Below are positions 35,945 to 45,570 of a DNA stretch of 64,000 nucleotides, in pieces. The position numbers and the translations under genes were made by a program. Positions within the stretch are counted from its first letter, which is position 1; each line of letters begins with the position of its first letter. Below the pieces are notes generated by a model. The model saw only the letters and a program-made list of their open reading frames with translations, made no database searches and was not told the origin of the DNA. Source of the stretch: PALSA-894 sp034669145 (GTDB lineage Bacteria > Pseudomonadota > Alphaproteobacteria > Rhizobiales > Xanthobacteraceae); contig JAXDNY010000099.1 in assembly GCA_034669145.1 (NCBI GenBank), positions 1 through 64,000 of the forward strand, given 5' to 3'.

Positions 35945-37975
35945 TTACCGCCACATCGCGCGCATCCGTGCCGTCACATCGATCTGCGTGCTCGGCTTTG
36001 CGCTCGCGGCGCTCGCCTGCGCACTCGGCCACACACGCTGCTCGAAGTGCCGCGCCACCGGCGTCGGAATAAACCGCGTGCGCAGCGCGTGCACGTAGCG
36101 ATCGCCGCGGCTCGCCTGATTGTGCGTGTAGAAGCGCTGCGGCACGATCACGTCGAGCTGATCCTTGGCGCGCGTCATCGCGACGTAGAGCAACCGCCGC
36201 TCCTCCTCGATCTCGTCGGCATTGCCGGTCGCAAGGTCCGACGGAATGCAGCCATCGACTGCGTTGAGCACGAATACGGATTTCCACTCCTGCCCCTTGG
36301 CGGAATGAATGGTCGAGAGAATGAGATAGTCCTCGTCGAGCAGCGGCGCGCCCGTCTCGTCCGAGGTGGCGGACGGCGGATCGAGCGTGAGGTCGGTCAG
36401 GAACTGCTCGCGCGACCGGTAGCTCGCCGCAATCTGTTCGAGCTGCGCCAAGTCAGCCGCGCGCACCGCCGCGTCGTCATGCAGGCGCTCGAGATGCGGC
36501 TCGTACCAGCGCCGCACCGCTTCGAGTTCGCCCGGCCAGCCGGCGGCACGGCGGAACAGGCTGTCGAACAGCGCCGCAAAACTTTTCCATTCGGCGCCCG
36601 CGCGCGGCGGCGCGTACGTCACCAGCATCGCGGCCGGATCGGGCGCGGCCAGCCGATCCAGAATGCGCGCCGCGCTCGCAGGGCCGATGCCGGGCACGAG
36701 CTGTGTGACGCGAAAGCCCGCGACGCGGTCGCGCGGATTTTCGGCAAAGCGCAGCGCGGCCAGCACGTCCTTCACGTGCGCGGCTTCGAGGAATTTCAGC
36801 CCGCCGAACTTCACGAACGGGATGTTGCGGCGGGTGAGCTCGAATTCGAGCGTGTCGGAGTGATGCGAGGTGCGGAACAGCACGGCCTGCGATTTCAGCG
36901 GCAGGCCGGCCTCGCGATTTTGCAGCACGCGCTCAACGACATACCGCGCCTGATCGGACTCTTCGCGCACTGCGACCAGCAGCGGACGCGCCGAGGCCTC
37001 ACGGAGAGACCACAGATTTTTCGTGAACCGTTCGGCCGCAAGCGCGATGACGGCATTGGAAGCCGCCAGGATCGGCTGGGCCGAGCGGTAATTGCGCTCC
37101 AGCGTCACGATGCGCGCCTGCGGGCTGAAGTGCCCGGGGAAGTCGAGGATGTTGCGCACCGTGGCGGCGCGGAATGAGTAGATCGACTGCGCGTCGTCGC
37201 CGACCACCGTCAGCCCGCGTCCATCGGGCTTGAGCGCAAGCAGGATCGAGGCCTGCAGCCGGTTGGTGTCCTGATATTCGTCGATCAGGATGTGGTCGAA
37301 GCGCGCGCCGATCTCGCTGGCGAACGCATCTTCAGCCAGCATATGCGCCCAGTAGAGCAGCAGGTCGTCGTAATCGAGCACGTTCTGACTCTGCTTGGCC
37401 TCGACGTAAGCGGCGAACAGCGTCTTGAGCTCGGTGGCCCAGTTCGCGCACCAGGGAAACGCCTTGCCCAGAATTTCCTCGAGCGGGGTCTCGGCGTTCA
37501 CCACGCGTGAATAGATCGAGAGGCATGTACCCTTGGTGGGAAAACGGCTTTCGGTGCGCGAGAGATCGAGCTCGTGACGCACCAGGTTCATCAGGTCCGC
37601 GGCGTCCTCGCGATCGTGGATCGTGAACGAGCGGTCGAGCCCGATGCGCTCGGCATACTCGCGCAGGAAGCGCGCGCCCATGGCGTGGAACGTACCGGAC
37701 CAGATCAGCCCCGCGCTCGCATTCGTGTCCGAGGCACGATTGAGGATGCGCTCCGCACGGCGCTCCATCTCGGCGGCGGCGCGGCGCGAAAAGGTCAGCA
37801 GCAGAATCCGATGCGGGTCGGCGCCGCTCATCACCAGATGCGCGACGCGATGGGCGAGCGTGTCGGTCTTGCCGGAGCCCGCGCCCGCGATCACCAGCAG
37901 CGGGCGCGCGTCGCCATCGAGGCCGTGCTCGACCGCCGCGCGCTGATCGGGATTGAGCTTTTCCAGATAGTTCAT
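35945..37975 (-). CDS. UvrD/PcrA-like superfamily 1 DNA helicase
   Basis: This 676-residue ATP-dependent 3'-5' helicase has Walker A AGAGSGKTDTL at about 30-40, motif Ia LTFSRRAAAEM, motif II ILIDEYQDTN, motif III VVGDDAQSIYSFRAA, motif IV LERNYRS, motif V STIHSAKGQEW and motif VI YVAMTRAKDQL. It lacks the C-terminal extension of full UvrD, so it is a Rep/PcrA-like paralogue. The ATG at 37975 is at the domain start. The start has no strong ribosome site. A role in repair or replication restart is likely. Confidence 0.93.
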   Translation of the reverse strand: MNYLEKLNPDQRAAVEHGLDGDARPLLVIAGAGSGKTDTLAHRVAHLVMSGADPHRILLLTFSRRAAAEMERRAERILNRASDTNASAGLIWSGTFHAMGARFLREYAERIGLDRSFTIHDREDAADLMNLVRHELDLSRTESRFPTKGTCLSIYSRVVNAETPLEEILGKAFPWCANWATELKTLFAAYVEAKQSQNVLDYDDLLLYWAHMLAEDAFASEIGARFDHILIDEYQDTNRLQASILLALKPDGRGLTVVGDDAQSIYSFRAATVRNILDFPGHFSPQARIVTLERNYRSAQPILAASNAVIALAAERFTKNLWSLREASARPLLVAVREESDQARYVVERVLQNREAGLPLKSQAVLFRTSHHSDTLEFELTRRNIPFVKFGGLKFLEAAHVKDVLAALRFAENPRDRVAGFRVTQLVPGIGPASAARILDRLAAPDPAAMLVTYAPPRAGAEWKSFAALFDSLFRRAAGWPGELEAVRRWYEPHLERLHDDAAVRAADLAQLEQIAASYRSREQFLTDLTLDPPSATSDETGAPLLDEDYLILSTIHSAKGQEWKSVFVLNAVDGCIPSDLATGNADEIEEERRLLYVAMTRAKDQLDVIVPQRFYTHNQASRGDRYVHALRTRFIPTPVARHFEQRVWPSAQASAASAKPSTQIDVTARMRAMWR

Positions 37976-38119
37976 GCGAATCACGTGGCGCGCGACGGGA
38001 GCACCACCAATCACGTTTCTGGTTTTGTTCGCAAATGCTGGCTGGCACGCGGAATGCTTGACCTTTGTGGCTCTGCCATTATGCAGACGGGCGAAGGACC
38101 ATTCCAAAGGCGGGTTTCC

Positions 38120-38845
38120 ATGAAAAAGGTCTATCCCGACGCCAAGTCGGCGCTCGCGGGCGTGCTCAAGGACGGCATGATGATCATGGCCGGCGGCTTT
38201 GGGCTGTGCGGCATGCCGTCGACGCTGATCGAGGCGATCCGCGATTCCGGGGTGAAGAACCTCACCTGCGTGTCCAACAATGCCGGCATCGACGGCGCGG
38301 GGCTCGGTCTCCTTTTGGAGACCCGCCAGATCAAGAAAATGATCGCGTCCTACGTGGGCGAGAACAAGCTGTTCGCGCAGCAATTCCTCGCCGGCGAGCT
38401 CGAGATCGAGTTCAACCCGCAGGGCACGCTGGCCGAGCGCATGCGCGCGGGCGGCGCGGGCATCCCGGCCTTCTTCACCAAGACCGGCGTCGGCACCGAC
38501 ATCGCCAAGGGCAAGGAAGAGCGCGTCTTCAACGGCGAGCGCTACATCATGGAGACCGGCCTCGTCGCCGATCTCGCGGTCGTGCATGCCTGGAAAGGCG
38601 ACACCGAGGGCAACCTCGTCTACCGCAAGACCGCGCGCAACTTTAACCCCATGATGGCGACCGCCGCGCGCGTCACCGTCGCGGAGGTCGAGCACCTGGT
38701 TCAGCCGGGCGAACTCGACGGCGATCACATCATCACGCCGGGCGTCTACGTCCAGCGCATCATTCACACGACCGCCGAGAAGCGGATCGAGCAGCGAACA
38801 TTGCGCAAGCGCCGTGAAGCGGCCGCTGCCGGAGTGGAGGTTTAG
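38120..38845 (+). CDS. scoA: 3-oxoacid CoA-transferase subunit A
   Basis: This 241-residue subunit of a succinyl-CoA:3-ketoacid CoA-transferase uses CoA donors to activate acetoacetate. GGFGLCGMPSTLIEAI is the CoA-binding glycine motif, and GLGLLLETRQIKKMIASYVGEN matches the family. The subunit B gene starts two bases after its stop. The ATG at 38120 fits the domain start with an AAAGGCGGG site. The pair would help recover acetoacetate, for example from polyhydroxybutyrate, and phasin genes are in the same window. Confidence 0.93.
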   Translation: MKKVYPDAKSALAGVLKDGMMIMAGGFGLCGMPSTLIEAIRDSGVKNLTCVSNNAGIDGAGLGLLLETRQIKKMIASYVGENKLFAQQFLAGELEIEFNPQGTLAERMRAGGAGIPAFFTKTGVGTDIAKGKEERVFNGERYIMETGLVADLAVVHAWKGDTEGNLVYRKTARNFNPMMATAARVTVAEVEHLVQPGELDGDHIITPGVYVQRIIHTTAEKRIEQRTLRKRREAAAAGVEV

Positions 38846-38847
38846 TC

Positions 38848-39510
38848 ATGCCCTGGACCCGCGATCAGATGGCCGAGCGCGCCGCGAAGGAATTGCGCGA
38901 CGGCTTCTACGTCAATCTCGGCATCGGCATTCCGACGCTGGTGTCGAACTACATCCCGGACGGCATGAGCGTGCAGCTCCAAAGCGAGAACGGCATGCTC
39001 GGCTTCGGGCCGTTTCCTTACGAGGGCGACGAGGACCCCGACCTGATCAATGCCGGCAAGCAGACCGTCACCGAGCTGCCGACCACCAGCTATTTCTCCT
39101 CGGCCGACAGTTTCGCGATGATCCGCGGCGGGCATATCGATCTCGCGCTGCTCGGCGCCATGCAGGTCGCCGAGAACGGCGACCTCGCCAACTGGATGAT
39201 CCCCGGCAAGATGGTGAAGGGGATGGGCGGTGCGATGGACCTCGTCGCGGGCGTGAAGAAGGTCGTGGTCATCATGGAGCACTGTGCCAAGGCCAAGGAT
39301 GGCAGCATCGAGCCCAAGCTCCTGCATAAATGCACGCTGCCGCTCACCGGCGCGGGCGTCATCGACATGGTGATCACCGATCTGGGCGTGTTCGCCATCG
39401 ACAAGAAGGGCGGCGGCATGACACTGACCGAGCTTGCGCCCGATGTGACGCTTGACGAGATCAAGGCGAAGACGCAAGCCGCCTACAAGGTCGCGCCGAA
39501 CCTGCACTGA
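38848..39510 (+). CDS. scoB: 3-oxoacid CoA-transferase subunit B
   Basis: The 220-residue catalytic subunit has NLGIGIPTLVSNYIPDG and the catalytic Glu47 in LQSENGMLGFGP, which forms the covalent CoA thioester. GGHIDLALLGAMQV and NWMIPGKMVKGMGGAMDLV are family motifs. It follows subunit A directly, so the genes form a two-gene operon. Confidence 0.95.
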   Translation: MPWTRDQMAERAAKELRDGFYVNLGIGIPTLVSNYIPDGMSVQLQSENGMLGFGPFPYEGDEDPDLINAGKQTVTELPTTSYFSSADSFAMIRGGHIDLALLGAMQVAENGDLANWMIPGKMVKGMGGAMDLVAGVKKVVVIMEHCAKAKDGSIEPKLLHKCTLPLTGAGVIDMVITDLGVFAIDKKGGGMTLTELAPDVTLDEIKAKTQAAYKVAPNLH

Positions 39511-39640
39511 GCCGGTACTGCGCGGATAAACGGGTCCCCGGCCCCAAAAGGGTCACAGAGCACGGCCAGACGTTGCACAGGAGTCGCTGCCCGGTATAGT
39601 CGGGCCGCCGCCAATACCTCTTGAGCGGATTTAGAAGCCC

Positions 39641-41557
39641 GTGCCCTCGGCCAACGGCCTCATGCGATTGAGCCTCGTCATTGCGGCCGTGTCCGCGGCC
39701 GGCGTTGCGGTCCTCGTCGGCGCGGCCGCGCTGATCCCGCCCGAAACGGTGCGTCAGGCGGTCATCGCGAATATCCATGCCGTCACCGGGCTGGAGCCGG
39801 TCACCCGCGGCGACGTGAAGGTCTCTCTGTTTCCGAGCGCGACGGTGAGCTTCTCCGACGTGACCCTCGGCGACGAGCGCGTAAGCCCGGCACTCGTGGC
39901 GGACCGGCTGACGGCCAAGCTGCGGCTGCTGCCGCTGCTGCTGGGGCGGATCGAGGCGGCCGACATGTCGCTCACCCGCCCGCGCCTCCTTGTGGCGGTG
40001 GAGCCGGATGGTCGCTCCAACTGGTCCAGCCTGATGGCGACGCTCGCGCGCACGCTCAAGCCCGCCGCGCAGCAATCCGAGCACGTGCTGTCGTTCTCGG
40101 AAATCCGCATGACCGGCGGGACCATTACGATCACCGATGCGGCGCGCGGGGTGACCGAGGAGCTCTCCGACGTCGAGCTGTCGTTTGCCTGGCCGTCGAT
40201 CTCGCGCAGCTTCGGCGCCACGGGGCGCTTTACCTGGCGCGGCGAAGCCTTCGGCGCCAGCGCCAACGCGGCCGATCTGGTCGCGGCGCTCTCGGGCGAC
40301 CGCTCCGGGCTCAAGCTCCGCCTCGCGGGCGCGCCATTCAAGCTCGCCTTCGACGGCAACATGAGCCAGCGGCCCTCGTTCAAGATGGAGGGCACGCTCG
40401 CGGCCGACGGTAAATCGCTGCGCGAGGCGCTGCGCTGGGCGAGCCGGCAGCCGTTGCCGGGCGCGGGGTTCGGCCCATTCGCCCTGAAGGCGCAAGCCAC
40501 TCTGGTCGGCGGCACGGCGTTGCTCTCGGCCGTCAACATCGAGCTCGACGGCAATGTCGCCGAAGGCGTGCTGGCGCTCGCCACCGAACCGCGCGTGGCC
40601 GTCAAGGGCACGCTCGCGGCCGACGCACTCGATCTGACGCCATACATTTCGGCAATCGAGGTGCTGCGTTCGAACGAGCGCGACTGGAGCCGCGGCCGTA
40701 TCGCGGTCGATGGCTTGAGCGAATTCGACCTCGACATGCGCCTCTCGGCTGGCCGCGTGACGGTCGCAAACGTCCGGCTCGGCCGCACCGGCGTCGCCGC
40801 GAACCTGCGCGACGGGCGCCTGACCATGGCGATTGTCGAGGCACAGGCCTATGGCGGCCTGGTCAAGGGCGCGCTCATACTGGCGAAAGGCAGCGCGGGC
40901 GCGGACATCAAGTCGCAGCTGCAATTCGCCGAGGTCGATCTGGAGTCCTGCCTGGGCGAGCTGTTCGGCATCCGCAAGCTCGAAGGCAGAGGCAATCTGT
41001 CGCTCTCGGTCGAGGCGACCGGCGACAGCGTGATGGCGCTGACGCGCACGCTTGCGGGTTCGGCGAACCTGACCGCGCGGCAAGGCGGCATCGCGGGCTT
41101 CAACGTCGAACAGCTGCTCAAGCGGCTGGAGCAGCGCCCGCTTTCGATCGGGGGAGATTTCCGCCGCGGGCGCACGCCGTTCGACAAGCTCGATGCGACG
41201 GCGAAGATCGCGCAGGGCACCGCGAGCATCGAGGACATGCGGCTCGAGGGCGGCGCCATCCGGCTCACGCTCGGCGGTCTGGCGTCGATCCCGGCGCGCG
41301 AGCTCGACCTCAAGGGCACCGCCACGCTGGTGTCCGCCACGGCCGACGCCCCGCCGATGTTCGAGCTGCCGTTCGTGGTGCAGGGACCGTGGGACGATCC
41401 GATCCTGCTGCCCGACGCGCAGAGCCTGATCCGCCGCTCCGGCGCGGCCGCTCCGCTGCTCGAAGCGGTGCGCGACCGCAAGACGCGCGACACGCTCCGC
41501 ACCGTGATCGACCAGCTCGATCGCGACGGCGTCGTGCCCCCGGCCGGCCGGCCCTAA
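39641..41557 (+). CDS. AsmA-family envelope protein
   Basis: The 638-residue protein has one N-terminal membrane segment (about 10-31) and a long repeating beta-rich periplasmic part. The opening ALIPPETVRQAVIANIHAVTGLEPVTRGDVKVSLFP (read in pieces) is the AsmA N-terminal domain, and the C-terminal region about 340-600 is the AsmA_2 domain. AsmA proteins affect outer-membrane assembly and lipid transport. The start is GTG at 39641; ATG 39662 is an alternative. No ribosome site is clear for either. Confidence 0.88.
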   Translation: MPSANGLMRLSLVIAAVSAAGVAVLVGAAALIPPETVRQAVIANIHAVTGLEPVTRGDVKVSLFPSATVSFSDVTLGDERVSPALVADRLTAKLRLLPLLLGRIEAADMSLTRPRLLVAVEPDGRSNWSSLMATLARTLKPAAQQSEHVLSFSEIRMTGGTITITDAARGVTEELSDVELSFAWPSISRSFGATGRFTWRGEAFGASANAADLVAALSGDRSGLKLRLAGAPFKLAFDGNMSQRPSFKMEGTLAADGKSLREALRWASRQPLPGAGFGPFALKAQATLVGGTALLSAVNIELDGNVAEGVLALATEPRVAVKGTLAADALDLTPYISAIEVLRSNERDWSRGRIAVDGLSEFDLDMRLSAGRVTVANVRLGRTGVAANLRDGRLTMAIVEAQAYGGLVKGALILAKGSAGADIKSQLQFAEVDLESCLGELFGIRKLEGRGNLSLSVEATGDSVMALTRTLAGSANLTARQGGIAGFNVEQLLKRLEQRPLSIGGDFRRGRTPFDKLDATAKIAQGTASIEDMRLEGGAIRLTLGGLASIPARELDLKGTATLVSATADAPPMFELPFVVQGPWDDPILLPDAQSLIRRSGAAAPLLEAVRDRKTRDTLRTVIDQLDRDGVVPPAGRP

Positions 41558-41609
41558 AGGGCCATTTCGCTGCTATCATCCGCTGCGCGAATCACGCGAC
41601 GGAACCCGG

Positions 41610-41864
41610 ATGCCTGCGCGCCTCATATCGTCATTGGTCAAGGTCGCGGTGGCCTCGCTGATCGTCGGCACCGTGCTGGCGCATTTCGGCATCACGGCCG
41701 ACCAGATCCTGAAAGACATGGGCATTACGCCGGAGCGCCTCGCCGAACTCGCGCGCCAGGCCTTCGCCTGGGCGCTGCCGAACCTGTTGCTCGGCTCGCT
41801 GATCATTGTTCCGGTGTGGTTCGTGGCGTTCCTGTTCCGCCCGCCGGGCGAGCGGCGGGAGTAA
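41610..41864 (+). CDS. small membrane protein, DUF6460-like
   Basis: The 84-residue protein has two membrane segments (about 8-26 and 56-76) with the intervening sequence ADQILKDMGITPERLAELARQAFAW. It resembles the DUF6460 group of Hyphomicrobiales. Its role is unknown. It starts 52 bases after the asmA-like gene and may be co-transcribed. Confidence 0.8.
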   Translation: MPARLISSLVKVAVASLIVGTVLAHFGITADQILKDMGITPERLAELARQAFAWALPNLLLGSLIIVPVWFVAFLFRPPGERRE

Positions 41865-41865
41865 G

Positions 41866-41972
41866 TCCTCATCCTGAGGAGCCGCCGCAGGCGGCGTCTC
41901 GAAGGATGGCCACCAGCACCGAATACGCCGCCATCCTTCGAGACGGCGCTTCGCGCCTCCTCAGGATGAGGA
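41866..41972. repeat. dispersed palindromic repeat, family B copy 3
   Basis: TCCTCATCCTGAGGAG and CTCCTCAGGATGAGGA are the outer arms, with GTCTCGAAGGATGG and CCATCCTTCGAGAC inside. It ends two bases before the potI stop. Confidence 0.87.
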
Positions 41973-41973
41973 T

Positions 41974-42783
41974 TCAGGGCCGCGCCCCCAGCGCCGCCGG
42001 CTCGCGGTGGGCCGAGCGCTTGGTGATCAGCGACGCGGTGATCAGCCCGGCCGCCACCACGGCTATCATGATGGTGCAGACCGCGTTGATCTCCGGTTTC
42101 ACGCCGAGGCGGACTTCCGAGTAAATGCGGATCGGCAGCGTGGTCGCGCCCGGACCGGTGACGAAGCTTGCCAGCACCAGATCGTCGAGCGAGAGCGCGA
42201 AGGCGAGCATCCACCCCGAGGCGACCGCGGGCCAGATCAGCGGCAGCGTGACGGTGAAGAAGGTCCGCAGCGGCGGACAGCCGAGATCCATCGCGGCTTC
42301 CTCCAGGCTCATGTCGAACGTCACGAGCCGCGACTGCACCACGACCGCGACGAAGCACAGCGTCAGCGTCGTATGCGCGATCACGATGGTCCAGAAGCCG
42401 CGGTCGATCTCGGCCGCCACGAACAGCAGCAGCAGCGACAGGCCGGTGATGACCTCGGGCATCACCAGCGGCGCGTAGATCATGCCGGAGAACGCCAGCC
42501 GCCCGCGGAAGCGCCCGCCGCGCGTGAGCGCCAGCGCCGCAAGCGTGCCGAGCACGGTCGCTGCGGTCGCGGACAGCAATGCGATGCGAAACGACACGGA
42601 CGCTGCTTCGAGCATCGCGGAGTCGTTGAGCAAGGCGCGGTACCAGCGCAGGGACCAGCCGCTCCAGACCGTGACGAGGCGCGAGTCGTTGAACGAGTTG
42701 ATGACCAGGATCGCGATCGGCAGATAGAGAAACGCGAGGCCGAGCACGAGCGCCGCAAGATTGATGGTGCCGAGGCGCTTCAT
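41974..42783 (-). CDS. potI: polyamine-type ABC transporter permease, PotI/PotC-like
   Basis: The 269-residue permease has about six helices. It opens with NLAALVLGLAFLYLPIAILVINSFN and has the contact loop EEAAMDLGCPPLRTFFTVTLP with the usual EAA motif. SLDDLVLASFVTGPG is a PotC/PotI hallmark. It follows potH on the same strand, but a repeat element lies between. Its ATPase partner potG has an internal stop, so the importer may no longer work. Confidence 0.92.
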   Translation of the reverse strand: MKRLGTINLAALVLGLAFLYLPIAILVINSFNDSRLVTVWSGWSLRWYRALLNDSAMLEAASVSFRIALLSATAATVLGTLAALALTRGGRFRGRLAFSGMIYAPLVMPEVITGLSLLLLFVAAEIDRGFWTIVIAHTTLTLCFVAVVVQSRLVTFDMSLEEAAMDLGCPPLRTFFTVTLPLIWPAVASGWMLAFALSLDDLVLASFVTGPGATTLPIRIYSEVRLGVKPEINAVCTIMIAVVAAGLITASLITKRSAHREPAALGARP

Positions 42784-42796
42784 CGTTCACCTCTTG

Positions 42797-42913
42797 GTCA
42801 TCCCGGACGCCGCGAAGCGGCGATCCGGGATCCATAACCACGAGTGTTTATTCATTTGCTCTGCCTGGGGTTATGGATTCCGGGTTCGCGCCTTCGGCGC
42901 GCCCCGGAATGAC
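42797..42913. repeat. dispersed palindromic repeat, family C copy 2
   Basis: It has the same nested arms as 24398-24512: GTCATCCCGGACG and GCCCCGGAATGAC outside, GGATCCATAACC and GGGGTTATGGATTCC inside. It contains the last 14 codons and the stop of potH. Confidence 0.87.
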
Positions 42914-43803
42914 GACGGAGAGAGCTGGCGCGCTTCGCGCTGCCGGTAGATCAGGATCGGCGTCACCAGCAAAGCAAGCAGCACGACCGCGAGCGCGGAG
43001 GCGACCGGCCAGTCGCGATTGCCGAAGAACTCCAGCCACAGGATCTGCCCGATCATCGAGGTGGACGACGAGCCGAGCAGGTCGGGAATGACGAACTCGC
43101 CCATGATCGGAATGAAGCAGAGGAGCGCGCCCGCGACGATGCCCGGCAGCGACAGCGGCACGGTCACGCTGAGGAACGTGCGCCAGGGCGGCGCGCCGAG
43201 ATCGGCGGCGGCTTCAAGCAGCGTCTCGTCCATCTTCTCCAGCGCGGCGTAAAGCGGCAGCACCATGAACGGGAAGTACGAGTAGACGATGCCGATATAG
43301 ACCGCGTAGTCGGTCGCGAGCCATGAGATGGGTGCGTCGACGGTGCGCAATGCCAGCAGCGCCTGATTGAGCAACCCGTCGTGCTGCAGGATGTTCATCC
43401 AGGCATAGACGCGGATCAGGAACGAGGTCCAGACCGGCAGCACCACCAGCAGCACCAGCGCGCCCTGCCAGCGGCGCGGCGCGCGCGCCAGCGCGTAGGC
43501 AACCGGGTAGCCGATCAACAGCAGGATCGCGGTCGAGATCGCGGCGACCTGCAGGCTCTTCCAGTAGGACCAGACATAGAGCGAGTCGGTGAACACGGCG
43601 GCGTAATTGTCGAGCGTGAGCCCGGTGAAAAATTCCCTCACGCCTTCCCAGCCGGCGGAGAGATCGAGGAGCGGCACATAGGGCGGCTGCGCGATCGCGG
43701 TCTGCGAGACACTGATCTTCAGCACGATGAGAAACGGAGCCAGGAAGAACGCGGCGAGCCACACATAAGGCACGAGGATCGCGGCCCGCCCACCAGCCCT
43801 CAT
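42871..43803 (-). CDS. potH: polyamine-type ABC transporter permease, PotH/PotB-like
   Basis: The 310-residue permease has about six helices, with LVPYVWLAAFFLAPFLIVLKISVS at the start and the contact loop EAAADLGAPPWRTFLSVTVPLS. GEFVIPDLLGSSSTSMIGQIL is typical of PotB/PotH. Both ends lie in repeat DNA. The likely ATG at 43803 and its site CTCAGG come from family B copy 4, and the last residues (SSFRGAPKARTRNP) come from family C copy 2. The original C-terminus has been replaced or extended. Confidence 0.9.
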   Translation of the reverse strand: MRAGGRAAILVPYVWLAAFFLAPFLIVLKISVSQTAIAQPPYVPLLDLSAGWEGVREFFTGLTLDNYAAVFTDSLYVWSYWKSLQVAAISTAILLLIGYPVAYALARAPRRWQGALVLLVVLPVWTSFLIRVYAWMNILQHDGLLNQALLALRTVDAPISWLATDYAVYIGIVYSYFPFMVLPLYAALEKMDETLLEAAADLGAPPWRTFLSVTVPLSLPGIVAGALLCFIPIMGEFVIPDLLGSSSTSMIGQILWLEFFGNRDWPVASALAVVLLALLVTPILIYRQREARQLSPSSFRGAPKARTRNP

Positions 43804-43907
43804 CCTGAGGAGGCCGCGCAGCGGCCGTCTCGAAGGATGGCCGCGAGTTCCGGCGTTTGCCGCCATCCTTCGAGACGCGCCCTTCGGGCGCTCTTCAGGA
43901 TGAGGTG
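43799..43907. repeat. dispersed palindromic repeat, family B copy 4
   Basis: CCTCATCCTGAGGAGGCC and CTTCAGGATGAGG are the outer arms, with GTCTCGAAGGATGG and CCATCCTTCGAGAC inside. It lies between potG and potH and supplies the potH start. Confidence 0.87.
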
Positions 43908-43922
43908 TGGTGGTATCCATCA

Positions 43923-44999
43923 TCACTCCGTCAGCAACACGCCGGCCTCCGGCGTCCAGGACAGCCACACGCGGTCGTTCACCCGGATCGTCCGCGCGGG
44001 AGGCTGCTCGTTCATGACCGCGGCCTTGAGCACGAGCCCATCGTCGAGCCGCACCTTGTAGTGCGAGACCGTGCCGAGATAGCCGATGTCGGTGACGGTT
44101 CCGGCGGCGCCGTTTTCGAACGAGCCATCGGGCACCGCATGCAGGAGGCGGATTTTCTCCGGCCGCAGCGCGACCGCGATCGGGCCGGGCGCGACCGGCG
44201 CATGTGCGACCCGCAGGCGCAGGCCCTCGCGTTCGACCATGACGAATGAGGGGTACACCGCCGTCACGTGCCCCTCGATCAAATTGACGTCGCCGACGAA
44301 TCCCGCGACCCAGCGCGAGGCTGGACGCTCGTAGACGTCAACCGGCGCGCCGACCTGCGCGAGCTTTCCGTTGCTCATCACGGCGATGCGGTCGGCGACC
44401 GTCATCGCCTCGTCCTGATCGTGCGTCACGATCACGAACGTCGTCCCGAGCCGCCGTTGCAGTTATTTCAGTTCAAATCGCGTTTCCTCGCGCAGCTTGC
44501 GGTCGAGCGCGGCGAGCGGCTCGTCGAGCAGCAGCACCTTCGGGCGCTTGGCGAGCGAGCGCGCGAGCGCGACACGCTGGCGCTGTCCGCCGGAAAGCTG
44601 GTCGGGCTTGCGCGCCGCAAGGCTTCTCATTTGGACCAAAGCCAGCATCTCGTCGACGCGCGCCGCGATCTCGTCCTTGGGCAGTTTGTCTTGGCGGAGC
44701 CCGAACGCCACGTTGCCGAAGACCGTCATGTGCGGGAACAGCGCGTAGCTCTGGAACATCATGTTCACCGGCCGGCGGTACGGCGGGATGCCGGCGAGGT
44801 CCTGGCCGGCCAGCAGCACGTGCCCGTCGTCAGGGGTCTCGAAGCCTGCGAGCAGGCGCAGCAGCGTGGTCTTGCCGCAGCCGGAAGGGCCGAGCAGCGC
44901 GAAGAACTCGCGTTCGTGGATGTCCAGACTCAAGCCGTCGACGGCGGTGAAATCGCCGAAGCGCTTGGTGATTCGGTCGAACGTGACGAGTGCCGCCAT
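43923..44999 (-). pseudogene. potG: polyamine ABC transporter ATPase PotG, interrupted by an in-frame stop
   Basis: The reading frame is a complete PotA/PotG ATPase of about 358 codons: Walker A GPSGCGKTTLLR, signature LSGGQRQRVALARSLA, Walker B VLLLDEPLAALD, and the TOBE C-terminal domain (ALRPEKIRL). A TAA codon at 44463-44465 breaks it after FELK, while the same frame resumes as LQRRLGTTFVIVTHDQDEAM. The H-loop histidine lies after the stop. One G-to-T change in a GAA codon would explain it. The first part (178 residues) lacks the switch histidine and TOBE. No potF receptor gene adjoins. Confidence 0.88.
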
Positions 45000-45063
45000 G
45001 ACGGCACGCTAAACATATTTGGGGAATCTGCGAAACCGGTCAGCGGCCGGACCGCGTGTGAGG

Positions 45064-45570
45064 TCACGGCGCCGCGATCATGCTCTGCATCGGTTCCAGG
45101 AACAGCTTGCGCGGCTCCGGTCCGTAGTAATCGCCAAGCCGCACCATCGCGCGCGGATGGTTCACGATCGCCACGATGCGGTCGAGCAGCGCCTTGCCGG
45201 ACACGGGCTTCTTGAGGAACTCGTTGACGCCAAGCCGCGAGGCCTCGATCACGCGCCAGCGCTCCACATGGCCGGTGAGCATGATGATCGGCACGTCGGG
45301 CACCGGAAACACGCCGGGCGAGCGCACGATGCGCACCAGCTCGGCGCCGTTGAGCAGCGGCATTTCCCAGTCGAGGATGACGAGGTCGGGCGCGAACATG
45401 CGGATCGCCTCAAGCCCGGCGATGCCGTCGGCGGCCTCGTGGATGTTCTTCACGCCGATATTGACGAGGATGTTGCGCACGACCTTGCGCATGTACTGGT
45501 TGTCGTCGACAATCAGCACGGTGAGCGATTGCATCAGCTTGTCGATGCGATTGGTCGAGATCGCGTTCAT
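45064..45570 (-). CDS. CheY-like response regulator
   Basis: The 168-residue protein has a receiver domain (about 15-135) and no DNA-binding output. The acidic pair is in LIVDDNQYMRKVV, the phosphoacceptor Asp is in LVILDWEMPLLNG, and the lysine is in FLKKPVSG. The tail (GDYYGPEPRKLF) is short. The ATG at 45570 is used; a second start 12 codons in is possible. No kinase is adjacent. It is typical of stand-alone regulators in this order. Confidence 0.9.
   Translation of the reverse strand: MNAISTNRIDKLMQSLTVLIVDDNQYMRKVVRNILVNIGVKNIHEAADGIAGLEAIRMFAPDLVILDWEMPLLNGAELVRIVRSPGVFPVPDVPIIMLTGHVERWRVIEASRLGVNEFLKKPVSGKALLDRIVAIVNHPRAMVRLGDYYGPEPRKLFLEPMQSMIAAP

Noticed and set aside
44463..44465. 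Programmed stop-codon readthrough in potG
   Set aside because: TAA is an efficient stop and there is no downstream structure or known precedent; a nonsense change is simpler.
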